The notes beneath the pieces are model-generated. The model did no database searches and was not told the DNA's origin. It saw only the letters and a program-made list of their open reading frames with translations. A stretch of 64,000 nt of DNA, taken from contig BQMF02000015.1 in NCBI GenBank assembly GCA_027922465.2, positions 372,001 to 436,000 on the forward strand, in the 5' to 3' direction. Positions 48,183-64,000 of this stretch are shown in pieces. The DNA comes from Turritopsis dohrnii. Lineage: Eukaryota > Cnidaria > Hydrozoa > Anthoathecata > Oceaniidae. The number at the start of each line of letters is the position of its first letter. The stretch's first letter is position 1. A program made the position numbers and the translations under genes.

Positions 48183-51100
48183 ATGGAATTAAATATTACT
48201 GTGAAACCTTTATTCTTTATGTTGTTCGTATTTTTAATTGCTGATATTCGCTGTATATATGGGATTCATGCTGTTGAGGAAGAAGAATATGATATACTTA
48301 TTAAACTGGTAAAAGGGTTATTTTCCGTATCTGTGAAAGATAGGACAAGAACTGAAAAGAATGCAGTTATAAAGTTTTGGAGAGCGAAAGGAAAGTTTAC
48401 AGTAATGAACGGAGAATTATTTTATGACGGAAAAAGGGTGAGTTACTATTGCTATGAAACTGTTCAAACATTTTTGACCAAGTTAATGCCAAAGAGTTTT
48501 GCGTCCAGAGTTTCTCACGAAGCGATTCATCGCTGATTAATTACTGGAATTCTGAGAAATTATTAGCTGCGCATAGCATATAATTGATGTTTCATTTTGA
48601 GACATCTAAAAATAGAACTAGTTCTTGCTGTAAACATTGTAAAATTTGTTTGGGATAGCGAGGGTAAGGGACAGGCTTTGCCTTCAATATTCAAACAGTT
48701 CTAAAATGGTTTTTAGTTAAAACTTTTACATGTCTCAAAATGATAAATAAAAGGTCTCTAGAGCTTAGAATTTTCATGAAACTGGTTCGAAAATTACACA
48801 CCAATATCACGAGACGAAACCAAAGCTATACTACCAAGTTATTAACGTTGATATACGTCATTTGCTCTCTCCTTTTTCTTTCCTTAAGCAATTTTTGGTG
48901 GTTTGCAGACAAGCGTATAATTTACTGACCAGAATGGTAAAAGCTTGAAAATTTTCATTTAACCATATGTCATGAATACCTATCATCTTTAAAAATTTTA
49001 AGTTAATAGCAACGGTTAACAATTATATCTGGAAATTAAGGGGGTCTATTGAGTCAAATTTGTAACATACGATAAGTTGACAAATTTTGGCGAGAATTTG
49101 TATACGCGAATTTGGGCTATCAGAAATTTTTCAAAACAGAAAGTAACAATTGCAGAGCTGTATATTGTCTTGTCACGCACACAATGTTTTTTTTGTATGT
49201 AACCTGGTTATTTCATACGCACACTTTTTATGGACGCACAAATTCGCGAAAACATCTTCTCGCGAACATTTGTCACTTTAAGGTATACAAAAAACAATTA
49301 AATAAACAAACGCTTGGTTGTTACACTCAAGTCAATCATTTAACCAATTCAACGAAATAGAAATTGGCACGGTGGAATAAATTTATGTCCCATTTTGTCA
49401 AACCATGGTGTGTCTTGCCAAACGTGAAACACTCAACTTATGGCATATATTAATTTTATTTAATTTCTTCTTTGTTCATCACTTTCCATCTTCCCTCCAT
49501 TGTCTTCATCAAAATGAAAAAGTGCTTTTACATTCCAATACAGGTTGTGAAGAAAGATGAAGTTAAAAGAATTGTCCGTAAAACTTTCGAGAAGTGCAAA
49601 TCGGGAGGATATAAAAAGATTTATCAGAGGGGGAAAGATTCTTTTGCCGGCCTTAGTCAAAGCCAGGTCTCAAAAGCGATCATGGGAGATAAGGACTTAC
49701 GAAAATACAATATCAAGTTTACAAACAAAGCCCGCCCCCGCCCAGTACGAGCTAAGAAAGTTCAAGACCAGCACCAAATTGATTTAGTTGATATGAGGGG
49801 CTCTTCAGTAAAACATAACGGAAAACACTACAAATATATTCTGTCGCTGCTTGACATCTTTTCAAGATTTCATTGGTTGTGTCCTCTGCAAAGTAAACAT
49901 AGCGCAGGAATAAAAAGAAAACTGAAAAAGATTTATTCTGTCCATGGCTTTCCAAAAAGGCTTCAGAGCGACAACGGTGCTGAATTTAAAAAGGATGTTC
50001 AAACATTTTGCAGAAAAAATAAAATAAAACTGATTAGATGCCGTCCATATCACCCCGAATCCCAGGGAAAAGTGGAACGGTCTCATCGGGTACTTCGTCA
50101 AAAGATTCACTATGACATGATGAAGAAACGGAAACATGGTGTTAATTGGGCTAAAGAAATGTTTAATTATATGAAAGCTTTAAACAATGATAAAAGGGAA
50201 GAGTTGGGGTGGAAAAGCCCTTTTGAAATTTATTTTGGCAGAAAACCTAACGAATTAATTAACGCAGCCATTGAAATTGATAACAGAATATCTACTGAAA
50301 GACCTATCCCATGTAACCTAAATGATATCAGAAAAACATTAAAAAACACTAAATCGTGGAGAAAGTTAGCGTCGAAAGCCTCGGACAGGTTGGACAAAAG
50401 AATGCAAAGATATCACGCTAAAAAAAACAGTTACAAAATTTATAAGAAAGGAGATCGTGTGTTCGTCCGAAGCAAAAAAGAGAAGGGTAAGAAACGTTCG
50501 GATCGAATGATCGAAACTGGAACAGTTATTAAAAGGTTCAAGGACAATGCAAACTACAATATACAAATAGATGAACCAAATTGCCGTGTTCTTAAAAGAG
50601 TTCGGATCGAAGATTTGGCCGACTGTCCGGAAGATCAACCTAAACGCAGAAAGGCACAGGATAGTCCGTACTTTATTCCATTGACACACGAGAACCGCCT
50701 TGAAATGATCACCGACCAAAACTACGAGATTGTGTATGACCCTCCCCCTGATGGTAACTGTCAGTTTTCGGCATTAGCCTTTGCTTTGGCACATATTGGA
50801 ATTTTTAGGTCAGCTCATACACTGCGTAGCGATGTCATACGTTTCCTCAGAGATCATGATCGAATTCCAGAGGGCTCTAGAATTCAGGACTTTTTATCAA
50901 TTAGCATGGATCAATACATCAGATCAATGAGCAGGGATGGAACTTACGGCGATGAATTAACATTGGTAGCTGTGACAGAGCTTTTTAATGTAGGAATCGA
51001 TATCGTTTCTTCTCTTGGGGTACAAGGATTTAGGCGTATTAGACCTCACAACTTCACGCCTGCACATATACTTACTCTGGGTCATTTTGCTGAGGACCAT

Positions 51101-51865
51101 GGAATGCATTATGTTGTTGTAAATAGCAACGATATACATATAGGGGAAGCTGAGGAATCCTTTGAGCAAATAACCGATTGCGAAGACATCAGCCAACTAG
51201 CCAACCGTGAAGACACCAATGATAAACTAACCGACTGTGAGGACATGAGCGACCAATCTACCGACACAGAGGGCATGAGAAACCAAATAACCGACCATGA
51301 AAACAACATACCAACCGACTGTGAAGAAATGTGCGACAAATCAACCGAATGTGAGGGCATGAGCGAACAACTTGCAAATCGAGAGGACATGAGCGACCAA
51401 CTAATCAACCATAAGGACATCAGTGACACAACATCTAAACATGGTAATCCACCAAGCGACTGTAGAGAAAGCTATCTTGACTTGCTACCCATTGAAATAC
51501 TCGAGCGAATATTTTTACAATCCATGCAACTATCTGACAATACCTTTCCAAATCATGTCTGCTGGACCTTTAATAACGTCCCTAAAGCCCTATCGAGACT
51601 AAACAGGTTTGTCATAAATAAAGCAATGGGATTGCTTCCACGACTATATGTTGACAATCCTGACATTTTGCCGGCAGCCAATGCTTCAGGTGAGCATCAT
51701 GTTAATGTTAAGCGCCTTCGTCAAACCTACGGAATCCACAGTGGACTTATACGTGAGGTAAGGAGAATTGTTGATAATTCAAAGTGGCATATTTGTTGGC
51801 TTGTTCTCATTGCAGAAGCGCATGGTTGGTTCATTGTCAGAAATATTTATTGGAGAAAACATTAA
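48183..51865 (+). CDS. Ginger-like transposase: DDE integrase + OTU protease + F-box-like, 2 exons
   Basis: Two exons, 48183-48437 and 49544-51865, join in phase 0 (AGG|GTGAGT donor; CCAATACAG acceptor) to 858 aa. The first exon ends in a segment typical before Gypsy-type integrase cores (FTVMNGELFYDGKR). The DDE core has D165 (HQIDLVD), D228 (QSDNGAEF) and E263 (PESQGKVERS), with 34 residues between the last two. An SH3-like segment (KKGDRVFVRSKK) follows at ~400. The OTU cysteine protease at ~483-612 shows DGNCQF with C491, a YGDE block and H607 in GMHYVVV. About 625-715 are acidic degenerate repeats around TDCEDMSDQ. From 729, LDLLPIEILERIFLQSM with a later CWTFNNVPKAL looks like an F-box. 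No H2C2 zinc finger is evident. It resembles cnidarian KRBA2-type proteins. The frame is fully open. Confidence 0.85.
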
Positions 51866-53269
51866 ATTAGATAATAAGTTACGTTCGAGTCTGGAATAGT
51901 TGGGGTGGTTGGAATTATTAGGGTGGGTGAAAACCGGAGCGGGAAAAATTCAGAATAAATCACCGAAGTTGCCCTTTTTTTGAAATCTCTCCAGCGCTGC
52001 TTAGAAATGCGGAATGTTTTCTTAGGAAGATGAAATTTTGCTCGCAAATTAATAATCGGGTGGGTGGGTGGCGTGATTTTAATAAGAATGTCCTGGGTGG
52101 AAAATTTTCAAAAAACTAACAATAGCGGACAACTACTCGGGACTCGAGAGTAATAAAAATTTATGTTTTCGTTAATATTGTTTTGTTTATATTGGTAATC
52201 TTTGATTTAGTTTAAAAGTATGTAGAAATTTTGTTGGAGAGTCCTCGCATCCCTCATATTGTGTATCCCTAGTCTTTTCCTATTTTTTGTGATTGGAAAA
52301 AAAACACATTTGTTAGCAAATAGTTTATAAAAGTTTTTTGTTTTTATTAACTTTCTATTCCGCACTTTAGCGAGGTAGTCTTCTGTTCAGTAGTTGCTGA
52401 TGAAGGTTGCAAAGAATATCCTAAATAATTAATATTCTCAAAAAGAGAAACGAAAGACCTGACATAGATCGATTTAATTCCATGATTGACATACATTAAA
52501 ACAGAGCCTTTTTATGCAATCCAGTTATTTGACAGTCCATTTGACAAAATGAAACAGCAAAAACCAAAATTGTTACGAAGATCGGAAACCCAGTTAAAAT
52601 TCAATTAAAATATGACCAGCATAATTTGCATAAATGTTAACAAAATATTAGTGAAATAAAAGTTTACCTAGTCACCTCTACGCGATTGACGTTACAAAAT
52701 TGTTTTTTGTAAATAAGGTTGTTTTACATTATTTTATATTTTGTATTGAGTTACTGTCAATGTAGACATTGTGAATATGCAAGAAAAGATTTAACATGTC
52801 ATCATCGCATTTGCTGCACATTCGAATTACTTTGCAGAACCACTTCCTGTATATGCGTATTTCTAACGGGATATAGAAACATTCAATATTTTGGGTTAGA
52901 AAACTTTAGATTACGCTGGATTTCACGGTTGGTTGTTCGACTGCAGTTAATCCCTTATCAGAGGAAATTTATTATTTAAAGCGAACGCAAATTTCCTACA
53001 ATTCTAACCATATAGTACATGATAAAATCGCCTGTAAAATGTTTGGATTGAATGTTGGAAGATAGATAACAAAAATGATAATAGCAGTAATATATCGAAA
53101 GCATTATCAATGCTTTCAAAACTTAAAAACGACAAGAAAGTACCAGTTAAAAAAAACGACACATATAAATTTGTGCAATGCCATAAAGGAATCGAACATA
53201 ATGTGAGTCACATAAAAGAAAGGTGTCATTGCTGGTATTCACTATCTGAGATACATACAAATTAGAAGA

Positions 53270-53998
53270 ATGACTGTCAAATTCGAAATCAGCACCTTTC
53301 GATTGTGCTTTGTACAAAATTTTACGAAAATTGAATAACTTTCAAAATTTAGTTTCAATTGGGCCCGATTTGCCTAATTTTGTCAAATTTGAAATAATGA
53401 ATGTCAAATTCGAAATCAGCATCTTCCAATTGTTCTTTACGCAAAGTTTTACGAAAATTGGAGGACTTTCAAGATTTGGTCCAAATTGGGCCCGATTTGT
53501 CCAATTTTCGTCAAACTGGAAAGATGAATGTCAAATTACTATTCAATTATACCTTATGCAAATTTTGTAAGAAAATTGAAGAACACTCAAAATTTGGTCC
53601 AAATTAGGCCTAAATTGCCGAATTTTTGTCAAACTGGAAAAAATGAATGTCAAATTTAATGTCAGTACCTTCCAATTGTGCTTTGTACAAATTTTTAAGA
53701 AAATTGGAGAACTTTCGAAATTTGGTGCAAATTGGGCCTAAATTGCTCAATTTTTGTCAAATTGAAAAAAAAAGAATGACAAATTCGAAATCAGTACCTT
53801 TCAGTTATATCTTCTGCAAATTTTTATGAAAATTGAAGAGCACTCAAAATTTGGTCCAAATTGGGCCCGATTTACCCAATTTTGTTAAATTTGAAAAAAT
53901 GACAATCAAATTCGAAATCAGTACCCTCCAATTGTGATTTGTACAAATTTTTAAGAAAATTGGAGAACTTTCAAAATTTGGTCCAAATTGGGCCCAAC
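53270..53998. repeat. Right inner tandem array, ~6 units of ~120-129 bp
   Basis: Units start near 53280, 53405, 53530, 53650, 53780 and 53908 with TCAAATTCGAAATCAG-like phrases and contain GGTCCAAATTGGGCC. Inverse orientation to the left array, with twice the copy number. The third unit is the most diverged. Confidence 0.8.
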
Positions 53999-54213
53999 CT
54001 TATTACAAAATAAGCCGATTTTATTACAAATCTAGGCAGCTATTTTATTACATTTTGAGCCAATATTTTATTACAAAACGCGGCAGCCTTTTTATTACAT
54101 TTTGAGTCGGTTTTATTACAAATCTAGGCAGGTATTACATTTTGAGCCGTTTTTATTACAAATCTAGGCAGGTATTACAAAACCAGCTTTTTATTACATT
54201 TCTAGGCACAACA
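53999..54213 (-). repeat. Right outer terminal inverted repeat of the Ginger-like element
   Basis: Inverse of 46838-47052 with about five differences, ending CATTTCTAGGCACAACA before the TGGA duplication. Confidence 0.85.
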
Positions 54214-54506
54214 TGGAACATCAAATACATAAGTGGCTCTGACACGAAAAATGTTTAATTAATTTTAGCACGGAATTTTGAAACAAAAGGATCGATACGC
54301 AACATGATAAATATATATTATATTTTCATGATCTGTAATGTACACAAATGAGCCGCTAATACAACGTTTTTGGAAAATAAACAGGCTTCCCAGCCACTGC
54401 CTGAAAAAATAGTTTCACCATTGGAAAATTCAGAATTCCTTTCATCCTGTTGTGCCAAAAATATTTTTCAGGAAAGTCAATGATTTTTTCCCTTACTCAC
54501 ACCTTA

Positions 54507-55662
54507 TAATTATAATTTCATGAAACCAAAAATGAATTCAAACAAATAACTGCCTTTTTAAACTAGATGTCTGAAAGTCTTAATACACTAAACAGTGTAG
54601 TAGCTAACAACAAACGAGGTAATAAGAAGTTTTGAACTGATAGGCTTTACTAACAAGAAAAACAATATAACCAAATTTGAAGTATCGATGTATTTTCAGC
54701 AAGCATAAGTAACTAAAACTTCCGTTTTTATGCAGACCTATTTGATTTATATTCATTCTTTCATGAATTATTTCATATAATATCAAAGAAAACGTCTTTT
54801 TAAATGTTTCATATGTAAAACCTTTCGAAGGCTGCGTTCCTTCATTAGAATTTGGATTACATTATTAGCGGAGTCTCGCGGACTCTATTTCGGCTGGAGG
54901 AGGAGGAGGAGGAGGAATCCACGGGTGTTTTATACGGTATTCGCTTCCGCTGCTACCGTAAAAATTGTAAACAAGTAAAATTAGTCTCTTTTTTTGGCAA
55001 ACTGGTCTAGGTAAAGTTCTCGATTTACGGTGTATGTTGCCTGATGTTGCTACGCCTCTCTCGTGTCTCTTCTTTTCTGTGTTTGAGTCCTGAGAAAAAG
55101 AAAATTTCCTGACGGTCAAAGTCAAAATTCTCTTGTAAATATAGCTAGGTGGTTCAACACGGCTATACTATTAATTGATGGATTTATTGGTATTGAATAA
55201 CAGATGCTTGTATATGTATGTAGTTGATAGCAGTTATAGAAAATTCAGAAGGTGAGTTATATGCTGAATATTTTTAGATAAATAATAATAACAAGCTATG
55301 CCTTGAGCGTCGCTTTTATCAATCATCGTTAGAACCAAAACACCTCAATTGCTTTTTAGAATTAAGTTTCGGCACTTTCTGTGCATTTTAGATACCAACT
55401 CATTGAGTGACATTTCATGATGGTACGGCATAGCTGCGGACAGGTCAGATCTCACCAATGAAGAATGAAATGTTTTATGTTGTAGAGGGTTATATATTAG
55501 TATAAATTGACATGATATTCCAATTGCTACGAGTTTATAGTGCAGTTTGATTGTCACCTAAATCGATCAAATGTATATCAGCAGCTTGGAAGATTACGTT
55601 TATAGAAAAGCAGGTTTAAAGTTTCCAAAAACATTTCAAGATTATTATACCGTGACTAGATT
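54507..55662. other. Upstream region of the BACE-like gene
   Basis: About 54880-55110 is less AT-rich, with a (GGA)n run at 54895-54916, and might hold the promoter or a non-coding first exon (AG|GTAAAG at about 55010). A minus-strand open frame here (55125-54865, with a polyproline run from the GGA repeat) has no family match. No promoter motif can be claimed. Confidence 0.3.
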
Positions 55663-61573
<5,911 letters not shown>

Positions 61574-61640
61574 TGACGTTCATTGTCTTGTTGTTTGGGG
61601 TAAAACTATGCTAACTGATAACAACGTCCTCGTGTAAGAT

Positions 61641-61796
61641 CCCAGTTGGAAAATTCGCGAAAAATTCACTGCGGAGAAGAGCATTATCTTTGAAAGGGTG
61701 TGCATTTCTTTAGATAATTTAGTGTGGTTAAAATTAGAATTTGTGAAAAATTCACTGTGAAGGCACAGTGATTTTTTCACAAATTTGTCCACTGGA
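61641..61796 (-). mobile_element. CCCAGTGGG-type MITE, copy 8, in BACE-like 3' flank
   Basis: CCCAGTTGGAAAATTCGCG at one end and ACAAATTTGTCCACTGGA at the other, with AAAAATTCACTGCGGAG inside. It starts 68 bp after the stop codon, so it probably lies in the 3' UTR. Confidence 0.55.
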
Positions 61797-63831
61797 TGGT
61801 TCATACAACCAGTCGATCTCGAAAAATTTTTTTATATAATATATTGTGCAGCGAACACGAAAAAATACCAGGTGAAATGCTTTTGAAAGCATTTAGATGA
61901 AGGATTTACAAACCCTTGTTTTGAAAAGTGTGGGGAACATTTCTCCATTCTATACCGCGCCATCCTTCTATGAGACTAGCATTAATTTTTATGGTCGGTT
62001 CGCCTTTTTCTTCAGAATTACCCGGTGTAACTCGGACTTTATTTCAGACCAGTATTCTTACCATTGCATCGAGCTCCATTGTTCTCAATACGATTTTAGC
62101 ACAGGAAGTTTGTAAACGAACTTGACACAAAAATACGACAGTTATACGATTATTTTGCACAAATTTTATCAGGGTAAAAATTTGTTACAAAACAAAAGGA
62201 AATTTTTTGAATTCTCAGATGATATATTTATAGATGACATTTATGATTTATATTGTATATATGTATATGTAAAAAAAGATATTTTTAGTATTTGTATGAT
62301 TTTAAACAGACATTTGAACCAATTGATCACTATAACCTTTTATTCGTTGTTTTGTTATGTTCCGGGCGTCTGTTGTGTGAAGTTGAATACACCTTTCCCG
62401 TAATTGATTGCGCAATATTTTTATCATGCTCTACCTCGTTTTCAATATGCTATACCATGACAACCGAATCTCAGCGTGCTCAATCATTAACACTATCACA
62501 ATCATTACATTAATTGCTCATTACTGAAATGAGTCCCGTGCCATTCTGTTACCATATCAAGGCGGAGTATGGTAAAAAGTATTGCGCAATCAATTACGGG
62601 AAAGGTGTATTGGAGCATACGTACAAAACTCCAAACATAAAAACCTGCGTCGATGTGGGCTTAACAGGGGGCGTTATGCTCCGGGCATCTACGGTGGTAA
62701 TGGGCGTACGGTTGAAAATAAATTGAGGTACATATTAGCAACACTACTAGTCAATGATTTCAAATGCCTGTTGTTAAGCAACAGTCTCAGCCTCGTTTTC
62801 GTTGTAGCTGGACCCCAAGCAAATCCCTTAAGCAATATTTTCTCCTGAAATTTCAACAGCAGTGAGGCTTAAAGGATCTCTTCGAAAAAATTGCGTTTGT
62901 ATTAAAAGATAGTGCTTAGGAACCGATAATGGCGTTGGGATATGCAAATTCATCATCACAATATTTTCCACCATTGTAAGCCAATGTTTTCTTGACAACG
63001 TGGTTGTGTTACTTCTTACAGAAGATTACACTTTCCCTATCAAACTAGCATGTAGCTTTAGCTAAAAATGCCCCCGCGCTCAAGCATTCCAATTTGTACA
63101 GATAGATACATTAACAACAGAAACGAAAATAAGTTTTTGGCCTAACAAAAAATGTTTTGGTTGATTTGAGACCTGATATGAGGCAAACTAAATATTTCGA
63201 CAAAATCAGGCCCCCTGCCTGGCGGCAATGCAAAACCAAGTTGCAATACGCAAACCAAATAGATCTACACTTAAACAGATGAAAATCTGCACGAAACTTT
63301 GTTTTTGTTATCTCTTAGGCCTAAGTCACACTGATGCTAATATACCCTTCAAAAAGTGTAAATAAGGCTTAACAAGTAATATCAGAAAGTATTTGCTACA
63401 AACAAAAGAAATGTGTGAACTGAAACCATGGATACGTATTTTATAATCAAAATAAAATTTGTTAAACATTCTGTAAGAGCCAAAAGAAAAAAAAAAACAA
63501 ACTTTTTCAAAAAAATAAATTAAAGCGAAAAATCCATTAGAAATCTGCGTTTCAAACTTTGATTTAAAACAAAAAGTAGCCAAAGTTTACATAAAAAGAC
63601 AAGAAGAAAATATAAGAAGGTTTTGTTGATCATGATCACACTAGGTTTGGAAGACAGTTAAAGAAGAAAAACACGAAGAACGACAATTTGTAATATGGCT
63701 TTCTCGTCTACACAGAAATCCAATTAAAATCTTTTTAAGGCAAGATCCCCCAAAAAATCAGTGCATAAAAAAAATTATTGAATGGAAGATTTGGAGCTAA
63801 AACATATGCAAAAATATAATGTATGGTTGGC
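61797..63831. other. BACE-like 3' flank, no further gene recognised
   Basis: An AATAAA at about 62717 is a candidate poly(A) signal. Several overlapping short frames (61897-62848) have no family match or splice support. Confidence 0.35.
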
Positions 63832-64000
63832 AAAATTTCGGATTTCAAGCTGTGCTTCAAAATCCTTGTCGTTCACTTCACTAAAACAACACAAAAGTAA
63901 CATGAAAAATGTCTAAGTAATTTTAGCATACGAACTTCCTAAACAACATAGTATAATATAATAACAAATTAGGAAAAAGATACGAAAAAAAAATTCTGTC
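63832..64000 (+). repeat. Dispersed repeat, copy B (matches 2070-2235), cut by window end
   Basis: Same orientation and block order as copy A, ending in ATTCTGTC at the window edge; the repeat may continue beyond it. Confidence 0.6.

Larger units (their letters stand above)
46838..54213 (+). mobile_element. Ginger-like cut-and-paste DNA transposon, apparently intact (7376 bp)
   Basis: Termini are TGTTGTGCCTAGAAATG and the exact inverse, flanked by TGGA on both sides (46834-46837 and 54214-54217). The ~215-bp outer inverted repeats differ at only about five positions by my reading, which implies fairly recent insertion. Inside lies a spliced transposase with Gypsy-type integrase, OTU and F-box-like segments. 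There are no LTRs, reverse transcriptase or polymerase, so it is neither a Gypsy element nor a Polinton. Published Ginger1 elements have TGT/ACA-like ends, 4-bp duplications of CCGG/CCGT type and C-terminal OTU or Ulp1 domains; the TGGA and GATG targets here differ. 47450-48182 and 51866-53270 inside the element hold no supported further gene. Confidence 0.85.
46352..54504. mobile_element. Older TA-flanked element split by the Ginger-like insertion
   Basis: AGGTGTGAGTAAGGGAAAAA starts at 46352 after TA, and the inverse ends at 54504 before TA (54505-54506). Removing the 7.4-kb insertion and one TGGA leaves about 0.77 kb, a plausible size for a non-autonomous TA-target (Tc1/mariner-like) element. 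Support is one ~21-bp inverted repeat plus TA flanks, so this is an inference. Confidence 0.45.

Noticed and set aside
49752..51429. Minus-strand ORFs opposite the transposase
   Set aside because: Shadows of a strongly coding + strand; no independent family match.
52719..52979. Cys-rich 86-aa ORF inside the Ginger-like element
   Set aside because: Starts at a non-ATG codon and the Cys/His spacing fits no zinc finger I know; cannot be supported as a second gene.
46838..54213. Gypsy/Ty3 retrotransposon or Polinton because of the integrase
   Set aside because: The ends are inverted, not direct LTRs. No protease-RT-RNase H, DNA polymerase B or packaging ATPase is present, and the 4-bp duplication fits a Ginger-like element.
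54865..55125. Minus-strand ORF with polyproline
   Set aside because: Polyproline comes from a GGA microsatellite; no ATG start in good context, no splice partner.
62514..62848. Overlapping short ORFs after the BACE-like gene
   Set aside because: Two different frames overlap, neither has a match; probably 3' UTR or flank.

Overview
This window is nuclear DNA from an animal. It is strongly AT-rich, has many spliceosomal introns, and carries two clear metazoan genes plus a dense mix of DNA transposons. Intact Ginger-like and Helitron elements together with many small MITEs suggest an invertebrate such as a cnidarian, possibly a hydrozoan, but the sequence does not settle the species. All recognised genes are on the + strand. 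Exons were set by eye from splice sites, reading phase and remembered family motifs, without transcript data.

Layout. 1-1948: three head-to-tail non-autonomous Helitrons, the first cut by the window edge. 2728-3394: the last exon of an unrecognised, probably coiled-coil gene. 5078-5963: a non-autonomous Ginger-like element with a 4-bp target duplication. 7765-16539: no host gene seen; MITEs, a perfect 80-bp palindrome, two copies of a ~0.5-kb repeat and two more tandem Helitrons. One candidate alternative first exon lies at 14014-14163.

19563-43609: a complete type II (delta/eta-like) diacylglycerol kinase gene. It has 29 exons and predicts 1249 aa in the order PH, two C1 domains, split catalytic domain, SAM. 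Its introns hold a SINE, Helitron relics, a TTAA-flanked element, a degraded transposon and several copies of one MITE family.

46838-54213: an apparently intact 7.4-kb Ginger-like cut-and-paste transposon. It has near-identical ~215-bp terminal inverted repeats, a TGGA target duplication and a two-exon transposase gene. The predicted 858-aa protein joins a Gypsy-type DDE integrase, an OTU cysteine protease and a C-terminal F-box-like segment. It is inserted in an older TA-flanked element (46352-54504). This is the most unusual object in the window: a transposase carrying two domains that normally act in ubiquitin pathways.

55663-61573: a complete nine-exon gene for a membrane-anchored aspartic protease of the beta-secretase (BACE) family, 486 aa, with signal peptide, furin-type propeptide site, both catalytic Asp motifs, six family cysteines and one transmembrane helix. 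The window ends in a ~170-bp repeat that also occurs near its start.

The kinase (lipid signalling at membranes) and the secretase (lumenal proteolysis) are separate host genes. I see no evidence that they act together.
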